A stretch of 11,784 nucleotides of DNA from an uncultured Burkholderiales bacterium (GTDB lineage: Bacteria > Pseudomonadota > Gammaproteobacteria > Burkholderiales > Burkholderiaceae), in NCBI GenBank assembly GCA_946480465.1, contig CAMLJY010000123.1:1-11784 (forward strand), given 5' to 3'. Below, piece after piece: positions 6,763-11,784 of the stretch. The notes beneath the pieces are model-generated. The model saw nothing but the letters and a program-made list of their open reading frames with translations. It ran no database searches and was not told where the DNA came from. The translations under genes were made by a program, and so were the position numbers. Every line of letters starts with the position of its first letter. Within the stretch, counting starts at the first letter, position 1.

Positions 6763-7725
6763 ATGACACTCACTTCCATGCCCATGCCCCTGCCCCTGCT
6801 GATCGACTGCGACCCCGGCATCGACGACGCGCTGGCCCTGCTGCTGGCCGCGGCGGCGCCCGGCCTGGACCTGCGCGCGGTGACCTGCGTCGCCGGCAAC
6901 CGGCCGGTCGAGCAGACGGCGCCGAACGCGCGCCGCATCCTGGACCTGGCCGGTGCCGACGGCGTGCCGGTGCACGCCGGCTGCGCCCGCCCGCTGGCGC
7001 AGGCCGAGCCGCGCAGCAACCTGGTGCACGGCCCGGACGGGCTGGGCGGCGTCACGCTGCCGCTGCGCGGCCGCGTCGAGCCGCGGCACGCGGTCGACGT
7101 GCTGGTCGAGGCGCTGCAGACCGCGCCCGCCGGCACGCTGCACGTCGTGGCGCTGGGACCGCTGACCAACCTGGCGCTGGCCGAACTGCGCGCGCCCGGG
7201 CTGCTCCGGCGCGCGGCGCGCATCGACATCATGGGCGGCGCCGCGGACCGCCGGGGCAACGTCACCGAGCATGCGGAGTTCAACTTCCACTGCGATCCGC
7301 TGGCCGCGCAGATCGTGCTGAGCGCCGGCGCGGCGCTGCAGGTGTTCGGCCTGGACGTGACCTCGCAGACCGCGATGAGCGAGGCCTGGCGCGCCTCCAT
7401 CGCGACATTGGGCACGCCGGTGGCGCCGGCCACCCACGCGATGCTGCAGGCCTACGCCCACGTCGACCCGCTGCTGCACGACGCCTGCCCGGTCGCGGCA
7501 CTGATCGAGCCCGGGCTCTTCGGCGGCGAGCTGCGGCGCATGCGCGTCGAGTGGCGCGACCCCGTCTCCGAAGGCCGGCTGCTCACGCAGCCCGCCGGCG
7601 CCGAATCGACGGTGGGCGACGGCTGGGGGCTGGGGCGGCTGATCACCTCGGTGGACAACACCCGCCTGCTGGCACTGGTGCGCGACAGCGTGGCAAGGCT
7701 GCCCTTGCCGCGTTCCAGCACGTGA
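6763..7725 (+). CDS. Nucleoside hydrolase (inosine/uridine-preferring type)
   Basis: This 320-residue enzyme hydrolyses the N-glycosidic bond of nucleosides to free base and ribose. It carries the calcium-binding aspartate cluster LLIDCDPGIDDALAL (12-26) of the IUNH family, VAGN (43-46), HGPDGLGG (89-96), LGPLTNLALA (131-140), the substrate-binding AEFNFHCDP (171-179) and LHDACPVA (238-245), which supplies the conserved His-Asp pair. Complete length (family 305-330) and intact motifs suggest activity. The start at 6763 is taken as the first ATG after the ribokinase stop; ATGs at 6778 and 6784 would remove only five or seven residues, and no strong ribosome site separates them. Placement after ribokinase in a tight operon defines the route nucleoside to ribose to ribose 5-phosphate. 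Purine or pyrimidine preference cannot be read from the sequence. No signal peptide is seen, so it is cytoplasmic. Confidence 0.93.
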   Translation: MTLTSMPMPLPLLIDCDPGIDDALALLLAAAAPGLDLRAVTCVAGNRPVEQTAPNARRILDLAGADGVPVHAGCARPLAQAEPRSNLVHGPDGLGGVTLPLRGRVEPRHAVDVLVEALQTAPAGTLHVVALGPLTNLALAELRAPGLLRRAARIDIMGGAADRRGNVTEHAEFNFHCDPLAAQIVLSAGAALQVFGLDVTSQTAMSEAWRASIATLGTPVAPATHAMLQAYAHVDPLLHDACPVAALIEPGLFGGELRRMRVEWRDPVSEGRLLTQPAGAESTVGDGWGLGRLITSVDNTRLLALVRDSVARLPLPRSST

Positions 7726-7740
7726 AGTGAGCGGCCGGCC

Positions 7741-7790
7741 GGTCGCTGCCGGTCGCTGCCGGTCGCTGCCGGTCGCTGCCGGTCGCTGCG
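7741..7790. repeat. Five tandem copies of a 10-bp unit
   Basis: GGTCGCTGCC is repeated five times without interruption; only the last base of copy five differs (G). It lies 16 bp after the nucleoside hydrolase stop, between convergent genes. A complementary GCGACCGG at 7823-7830 could pair with GGTCGC in the array to form a stem. Its role is unknown. Confidence 0.9.
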
Positions 7791-7792
7791 GG

Positions 7793-7818
7793 GGGCGGCC
7801 AGGGCGGCCAGGCGGCCC
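7793..7818. repeat. Short 9-bp tandem repeat (GGGCGGCCA)
   Basis: Two exact copies (7793-7801, 7802-7810) are followed by a related partial copy, GGCGGCCC. It directly follows the 10-bp array, so the 140-bp gap between the convergent genes is largely repeats. Confidence 0.6.
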
Positions 7819-7840
7819 GCTGGCGACCGGACGAAGCCCG

Positions 7841-7864
7841 GGACGGCAGCGGAGTGAGCCGTCC
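7841..7864 (-). terminator. Stem-loop after the M48 peptidase gene
   Basis: GGACGGC (7841-7847) and GCCGTCC (7858-7864) form a perfect 7-bp stem around a 10-base loop, one base beyond the TGA of the minus-strand peptidase gene. On the minus strand it is followed by CGGGCTTCGT, with only a few T. As a stem between convergent genes it may help end transcription, but it is not a classic intrinsic terminator. Confidence 0.4.
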
Positions 7865-7865
7865 G

Positions 7866-9761
7866 TCAGCGCAGGCGGGCCTGCGGCACCGCCCGCAGGC
7901 GGCGCCGCCACGCGGGCGGCTGCGTCGCCAGGTCGCAGATGAACAGGTGGAAGGGCCAGTCCAGCATCGCCAGCCGCTGCACCGCCTGCGCCGGCTTGCC
8001 GCGACGCCGTGCCCACCAGCCGAAGTCCAGCGCCAGCACGTAGGTCTCGAACGAGGGATCGGCCGGCAGCTGGCGGCGCACCAGGCAGGCCGCGCGCAGC
8101 GGCAGGCCCTGCAGCGATTCAAGATGGCGCAGCACCGCCTGCTGCCGCGCCGGCGCCAGCGTGGCCGGCACCAGGGCATGGGCATGCACCAGCTGCGTGG
8201 CCTGCTCGGCGCGCGCCCGCTCCAGCGCGTCACGGGCGCGCCAGCGCTCGGCATAGGCCTCGGCACGGGGATCGCGCTGCTCGGCCAGGAAGGCATGGCA
8301 ACGCTCGCAGCCGGGCTTGATGGCCTCGGCATCCAGCGCCATCGCCCGCTCCACCAGGGCGAGGCCGGCGGCGTCTGCATGGTCCAGCCGCAGCACGCCT
8401 TCCAGGTACAGCGCGGGGGCGTGATCGGCGTGGGCGGCGTTGAAAGCCGCCACCTCGTCGGCCAGCGCGGGCGAGGGCTCGAGCCGGGCCTGCAGGCGCA
8501 GGCATTCGAGCTGCTCGTCGGCACTGCGTTCGGCCTGCTCGCGCAGCGCGGCCAGGCGCTGGCGCTGCTGCCAGGCCTCCTGGTGGCGCTGGCGCCAGGG
8601 CTCGGCGACACGCTCGGTCCACGCGGCCTGCAGCTGACCGCGCAAGGACGGCAACTGCGCCCCCAGCCAGGCTTCGGCAGCGGACGGTCCGGTGCGTTCC
8701 GGCGGCAGCTGCTCCTGGTCCCGCACATCGCCTTGCAGCGCCCACAGGCGCGCGCGCAGCGTCGGGTGCGTGTCGTGCCACTGGCCTTCGCGGTCCAGCG
8801 CATCGCCCAGCCAGCGCGCGGCCTGTGGCTGTGCGGCGGACCGGCCGCTCACTTCGGCCCAGCGTGCCTGCAGGTCGGCGGGCGGCTGCGGCGCGTGGAT
8901 CACCTGCTCGAAGGCCTGCCCGAGGAAGGCCTCATGGTGGGCGCCCGCCAGGTTGACGCGCTTCAGCGCCGCGACGGCCGCGGCGGCCCCCACCAGGTCG
9001 ACCGAGGCGCGGTCGGCCTCGAATTCATTCGCCCGCGCCAGCACGAAGGTGTAGGCATTGAAGTACGGGACGTACCAGCCGACCAGGCGCCGCAGCAGGC
9101 CGCCGGCCAGGCCCTTCCACTGCGAGGCCACCGCGTCGATCGTGGCCCAGCTGAGGCGCAGCCGATAGATGAACGCGCCGAAGCGGCCGTGCGAGCCGGC
9201 GAGGTGGCCGTACTCGTGCGCGACGACGGCCAGCGCCTCGTCCGGCGCCAGGCTGTCCAGCAGCGGCAGGCCCAGCAGCAGGTGGTTGCGCGGCCAGCCC
9301 ACCAGCCCGAACATCGGCCGCTGCACGATGGCGGCGTTGAGCTGGTCGACCAGCAGCACCTGGTGCACCGGCGGTCCCTTGAGCCGGCGGCGCATGCGGT
9401 CCAGCGCCTCGAACAGTGCCGGTGCGTCGGCGCGGCCGACGGCCAGGCCCGCGGGCGGGGGCAGGCGCACGAACAGCGCGTGCAGGCTGGAGCGCACCAG
9501 CAGCCACAGCGGCACGGCCAGGAAGATCAGCAGCTTGGCGAACTTCAGCAGCAGCAACAGCAGCACGCCGCCCTTCCACAGCAGCGCCACGCCCAGCGCC
9601 GCCAGCAGCAGCAGGCCGAAGCCGGCCACCGACAGCACGACGCCGATGACGCCGACGCCCAGCAGCGCCAGCGCAGCCACCTTCAGCCGATAACGCCAGG
9701 CTGACGCGGCACTTTCACGTTCCAGCCGCGACACCAGGCGCTTGAAGCGCTCGATCTCCAT
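7866..9761 (-). CDS. M48-family zinc metallopeptidase, membrane-anchored
   Basis: This 631-residue integral membrane protease has a basic N-terminus, then two long hydrophobic segments at about 27-62 and 65-90, and then the peptidase domain. The zinc motif is HEYGH (182-186), with the third ligand in NEFEADR (245-251) and the family's conserved HPTLRARL near 332-339. This is M48 (Ste24/HtpX-like) architecture. The C-terminal ~290 residues are rich in Ala, Arg, Gln and Glu, helical, with HAHALVPATLAPARQQ-type stretches; they resemble no domain I can name and may be a helical-repeat interaction region. The ATG at 9761 is preferred because AGGGAGG ends six bases before it; a GTG directly upstream (9764) is possible. 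It may act in membrane-protein quality control, but the target is unknown. It is convergent with the nucleoside operon and has no visible functional link to it. Confidence 0.9.
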   Translation of the reverse strand: MEIERFKRLVSRLERESAASAWRYRLKVAALALLGVGVIGVVLSVAGFGLLLLAALGVALLWKGGVLLLLLLKFAKLLIFLAVPLWLLVRSSLHALFVRLPPPAGLAVGRADAPALFEALDRMRRRLKGPPVHQVLLVDQLNAAIVQRPMFGLVGWPRNHLLLGLPLLDSLAPDEALAVVAHEYGHLAGSHGRFGAFIYRLRLSWATIDAVASQWKGLAGGLLRRLVGWYVPYFNAYTFVLARANEFEADRASVDLVGAAAAVAALKRVNLAGAHHEAFLGQAFEQVIHAPQPPADLQARWAEVSGRSAAQPQAARWLGDALDREGQWHDTHPTLRARLWALQGDVRDQEQLPPERTGPSAAEAWLGAQLPSLRGQLQAAWTERVAEPWRQRHQEAWQQRQRLAALREQAERSADEQLECLRLQARLEPSPALADEVAAFNAAHADHAPALYLEGVLRLDHADAAGLALVERAMALDAEAIKPGCERCHAFLAEQRDPRAEAYAERWRARDALERARAEQATQLVHAHALVPATLAPARQQAVLRHLESLQGLPLRAACLVRRQLPADPSFETYVLALDFGWWARRRGKPAQAVQRLAMLDWPFHLFICDLATQPPAWRRRLRAVPQARLR

Positions 9762-9767
9762 CACCGC

Positions 9768-9774
9768 CCTCCCT
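9768..9774 (-). promoter_or_regulatory. Ribosome binding site of the M48 peptidase gene
   Basis: AGGGAGG on the minus strand is six bases from the ATG at 9759-9761 and three from the GTG at 9762-9764. The spacing favours the ATG. Confidence 0.6.
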
Positions 9775-9903
9775 GTTCCCGGGGACCGGCGGCGCCGGGG
9801 CGCGCCGCGTGTCCCGGCCCGCTGCGGGGCCTTCGAAGCGGCGGATTATTGGGCGGACGGCGGCACGGCGCATCACACCGATGGGGGGATGCCGCCCCTC
9901 GCC

Positions 9904-9946
9904 CGCGGGTGCGGCCGCCGGCCCGGGCGGCCGTGCTTCACCCGCG
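9904..9946 (-). terminator. Long bulged GC stem-loop after the alpha/beta hydrolase gene
   Basis: Outer arms CGCGGGTG (9904-9911) and CACCCGCG (9939-9946) and inner arms CGGCCGCC (9912-9919) and GGCGGCCG (9926-9933) pair perfectly, with a 6-base loop and a single 5-base bulge (9934-9938). This makes 16 paired bases. The structure lies 35 bases past the hydrolase TGA (9982) on the minus strand. No T-run follows, so it is a possible terminator or 3'-end stabiliser for the hydrolase mRNA. Confidence 0.45.
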
Positions 9947-9989
9947 CTTCACCCGCACTTCACCCGCGCCTCAGCGGCGCATCAGGCGC
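9935..9989. repeat. Five-unit 11-bp tandem repeat over the alpha/beta hydrolase stop codon
   Basis: Units start at 9935, 9946, 9957, 9968 and 9979. The first two are identical (GCTTCACCCGC), the third differs at one base, and the last two are more diverged (GCCTCAGCGGC, GCATCAGGCGC). Every unit carries TCA, which is TGA on the minus strand. Because 11 is not a multiple of three, the five stops fall in all three frames. The unit at 9979-9989 holds the real stop of the hydrolase gene. Confidence 0.65.
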
Positions 9990-10902
9990 AGGCCACCAGC
10001 GCCGCAGCGGGCTCCACCACCAGCGAAGCCGCCAGCGGCCAGGCCATGGCATCGGCCACGGCGGCGGCCTGCGTGATCGGCCCGAGGTGCCCGGCGCCCC
10101 GGATCTCGGCACGCTGCACGCACGGCAGCAGCGCCGCCAGGCGATCGGCCACCGCGCGGGCGCTGGCGCGGGTGGCGCTGCCGTGCAGCAGCCACACCGG
10201 CATCTGCAGGCGCCGCCACAGGCGCGCATCGGGCCGCGCGGCGAACAAGGCCTCGAAATGGCGCGGGATGGTGGCGATGCGGTGGATCACCGTGGCCTGC
10301 TGCGCCTCGTTCATCGCATGCCAGGCCGCCGCGCCGCCCCAGTACGCAACGAAGACCTGCGCCGCGGCGGCCAGCTCGCCGGCCCGCACCAGCGACGCGA
10401 CCGAGCGCGCGATGTCGCGGATCTCCTCCAGCGCGGGATCGGGCGCGCCGGCCCCGTCCAGCAAGCCGAACAGCACCGGCTCGTAGACGGTCAGCGAGCG
10501 CACCAGCCGCGGATGCCGCAGCGCGATGCGCAGCGCCACCGCGCCGCCGTAGGAATGGCCGACCAGGTGCAGGCCGTCCCGGTCCAGCCGCGGCCGCTGC
10601 GCGCGCACCAGTGCCAGCACGGCGCGGGCGTCGACGTCCAGCGTGTTGGCCGCGCCTTCCGGCCAGGCAGGGCTGCGGCCATGGCCGTAGAGGTCCGGCG
10701 CCAGCACTTCGGCGCGTTCGGCCAGGCGCTCGCCCAGCGTGCGCCACTGCGCCTGGCTGCCGGTGGACGAGTGCAGGCACAGCACCAGCGGACCGGCGCC
10801 GCGGCGCTGGCAGGCCAGCACGGGATCGGCGCCGTCGAACAAGGCCGGACGCGCGGCGGTGTCGGGTTCGGGGCGGGCAACGGAGGCGGACGGCGTGGAC
10901 AT
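9982..10902 (-). CDS. Alpha/beta-fold hydrolase
   Basis: This 306-residue cytoplasmic enzyme has the alpha/beta hydrolase fold. Strand b3 with the oxyanion segment is LVLCLHSSTGSQAQW (39-53), then LAPDLYGHGRSPAW (67-80), nucleophile elbow GHSYGG (115-120, Ser117) and catalytic His in GAGHLGPITQ (His272). The usual acid after strand b7 is not obvious: the segment reads LLHGSATRASARAVADRL, with no Asp at the usual place. Glu141 in VYEP after strand b6 could serve instead. The substrate is unknown; similar proteins include esterases and ring-cleavage-product hydrolases. The ATG at 10902 was chosen; an in-frame TTG at 10926 would add eight residues. Neither has a strong ribosome site. The gene follows thymidine phosphorylase on the same strand with a 168-bp gap, so co-transcription is possible but not evident. 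Confidence 0.85.
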   Translation of the reverse strand: MSTPSASVARPEPDTAARPALFDGADPVLACQRRGAGPLVLCLHSSTGSQAQWRTLGERLAERAEVLAPDLYGHGRSPAWPEGAANTLDVDARAVLALVRAQRPRLDRDGLHLVGHSYGGAVALRIALRHPRLVRSLTVYEPVLFGLLDGAGAPDPALEEIRDIARSVASLVRAGELAAAAQVFVAYWGGAAAWHAMNEAQQATVIHRIATIPRHFEALFAARPDARLWRRLQMPVWLLHGSATRASARAVADRLAALLPCVQRAEIRGAGHLGPITQAAAVADAMAWPLAASLVVEPAAALVACA

Positions 10903-11030
10903 GGGTCGACGGGGCAAGGTCTGCAAGGCCTCGCAGCATCGGCCGCCGGCGTCTCAGGCGAGTGTCACCTCGGGCGCGCGCCCGCTTCGTTGGTTGCGGC
11001 AGATGCGGCGCGGGGTTTCAAACGTTGCCC

Positions 11031-11046
11031 GCGGCGGCAGCGCCGC
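11031..11046 (-). terminator. Short GC hairpin between thymidine phosphorylase and the hydrolase
   Basis: GCGGCG (11031-11036) and CGCCGC (11041-11046) form a 6-bp stem with a 4-base loop, 24 bases past the DeoA stop on the minus strand. There is no proper T-tract, only CGTTTG further on. This is a weak candidate. The rest of the 168-bp gap (10903-11070) shows a 14-bp GC palindrome at 10971-10984 and no convincing promoter. Confidence 0.25.
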
Positions 11047-11054
11047 CCAGGCAG

Positions 11055-11078
11055 GCCCTCAGGCGAGCCCTCAGGCGG
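11055..11078. repeat. 12-bp direct duplication over the thymidine phosphorylase stop
   Basis: GCCCTCAGGCGA (11055-11066) is followed directly by GCCCTCAGGCGG (11067-11078). Each copy contains TCA, which is TGA on the minus strand, and the 12-bp period puts both stops in the gene's frame. The result is a duplicated in-frame stop codon (11071-11073 and 11059-11061). Confidence 0.75.
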
Positions 11079-11784
11079 TGATGGTCTCGACGATGACCGG
11101 CCCCGGCCGCGCCGGGCCCTCGCCCAGCGTGATCAGCGGTGCCAGCGCCACCAGCGCCGCGTCGGCCGCGGATTCGGTGGCGGCATGCACGCGCAGCAGC
11201 GGCTCGCCGGCCTGCAGCACGCTGCCGATGGGGCGGCAGTGGCTCAGGCCCACGCGGGGGTCGATCGCATCGCTGGCGCGCAGGCGGCCACCGCCGAGCG
11301 CCACCACCGCATGGCCGATCGCCCGCGTGTCCATCGCGGTGATCACACCGGCGTGCGGCGCGCGCAGCTCGCGCTGCACCGGCGCCGGCGGCAGCGCCCG
11401 CGCGGCGCGGAACACGTCGGCCGGGCCGCCCAGGGCCGCCACCATGCGCGCAAAGCGCTCGGCCGCGCGGCCGCTGGCCAGCGCGCTTTCCGCGGCGGCG
11501 CGCGCCGCAGCCAGGTCCGGCGCCAGGCCGGCCAGGCGCAGCATCTGCGCGGCCAGCACCAGCGTCACTTCCAGCAGGCGCGGCTCGCGCGCCGTGCCGT
11601 CCAGGAAATCCAGCGCTTCCTGCAGTTCCAACGCGTTGCCGGCGGTGCTGCCCAGCACCTCGTTCATGTCCGTCAGCACCGCCTCCGTCGGCAGGCCGGC
11701 GGCATTGGCCACCTGCACCAGGCTGGTCGCCAGCTCGCGCGCCATCGGCAGCGAGGACGCGAAGGCGCCGTTGCCCACCTTCAC
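11071..11784 (-). CDS. deoA: Thymidine phosphorylase, C-terminal part (5' end cut by window)
   Basis: The 237 C-terminal residues of a pyrimidine nucleoside phosphorylase are present. The enzyme splits thymidine with phosphate into thymine and 2-deoxyribose 1-phosphate. The first codon at the edge is GTG but is internal: it is the Val of the conserved (D)VKVGNGAF motif. It is followed by SLPMARELATSLVQVANAAG and LTDMNEVLGSTAGNALELQE, the phosphate/pyrimidine-binding region of the family. The C-terminal PYNP_C domain is evident in DTRAIGHAVVALGGGRLRAS (about 151-170), DPRVGL and GEPLLRVHA. Full-length enzymes are about 440 residues, so about 200 N-terminal residues lie beyond 11784. Together with the nucleoside hydrolase, ribokinase and transporter remains it points to a regional cluster for nucleoside use. 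Longer (~500 aa) AMP phosphorylase-like homologues cannot be fully excluded without the N-terminus. Confidence 0.92.
   Translation of the reverse strand: MKVGNGAFASSLPMARELATSLVQVANAAGLPTEAVLTDMNEVLGSTAGNALELQEALDFLDGTAREPRLLEVTLVLAAQMLRLAGLAPDLAAARAAAESALASGRAAERFARMVAALGGPADVFRAARALPPAPVQRELRAPHAGVITAMDTRAIGHAVVALGGGRLRASDAIDPRVGLSHCRPIGSVLQAGEPLLRVHAATESAADAALVALAPLITLGEGPARPGPVIVETITA

Noticed and set aside
7741..7790. The tandem array as a CRISPR array or replication iteron set
   Set aside because: The units are contiguous 10-mers without spacers, and no cas, rep or partition gene is nearby.
5392..8016. A minus-strand open frame of over 870 codons opposite the kinase and hydrolase genes
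   Set aside because: It lacks any family motif and spans three well-supported plus-strand genes and the tandem repeats. It is an antisense artefact of high GC.
7854..9704. A plus-strand open frame of about 616 codons opposite the M48 gene
   Set aside because: Its Gln/Arg-rich, low-complexity translation has no domain, whereas the minus strand has complete M48 motifs.
9846..9851. An AT-rich hexamer that could be a -10 box for the M48 gene on the minus strand
   Set aside because: No -35 element is found at 16-18 bp, so a promoter cannot be supported.
10971..10984. A perfect 14-bp palindrome CGGGCGCGCGCCCG
   Set aside because: It is made only of G and C in a region of extreme GC content, so a palindrome of this length is unremarkable without conservation.

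Overview
This 11.8-kb window has very high GC with strong G/C codon third positions, tightly packed genes and protein families typical of Burkholderiales-type Betaproteobacteria. The taxonomic guess is an inference from composition and gene content; no rRNA or other marker is present. No tRNA, CRISPR array, transposase or phage gene was recognised.

Left part (1-3240): two minus-strand genes. The first is a metallo-beta-lactamase-fold hydrolase of the glyoxalase II/YcbL type, cut by the left edge. The second is a large secreted protein (770 aa after start correction) that looks like a RIFT-barrel polysaccharide-lyase-like protein of unknown substrate. A perfect 11-bp inverted repeat lies just upstream of the second gene.

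Middle part (3240-7725): a plus-strand nucleoside uptake and catabolism operon that has partly decayed. In order it holds a broken fragment of a BMP-family (PnrA-like) nucleoside-binding protein gene, with a stop codon, a frameshift and both ends missing. Next comes an intact double-domain ABC ATPase of the nucleoside (YufO/NupA) type, then a 131-codon chimeric ORF. That ORF joins the likely first ~45 codons of a permease in frame to the last third of a PfkB-type sugar kinase. An intact ribokinase and an intact nucleoside hydrolase follow. No permease gene remains in the window, so the importer cannot work from this locus alone. The hydrolase and ribokinase still form a coherent pathway (nucleoside to base plus ribose, then ribose 5-phosphate). 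The operon is tightly coupled by 1-bp and 4-bp stop/start overlaps and a 6-bp gap.

Right part (7726-11784): three minus-strand genes. They are a membrane-anchored M48 zinc metallopeptidase, an alpha/beta hydrolase, and the C-terminal 238 codons of a thymidine phosphorylase (DeoA), cut by the right edge. DeoA continues the nucleoside salvage theme, so the window probably sits inside a larger nucleoside utilisation region into which unrelated genes are interspersed.

Short tandem repeats of 10, 11 and 12 bp sit next to gene 3' ends. The main observation is the gutted nucleoside ABC importer with its in-frame deletion scar. I see no evidence for a wholly new system.
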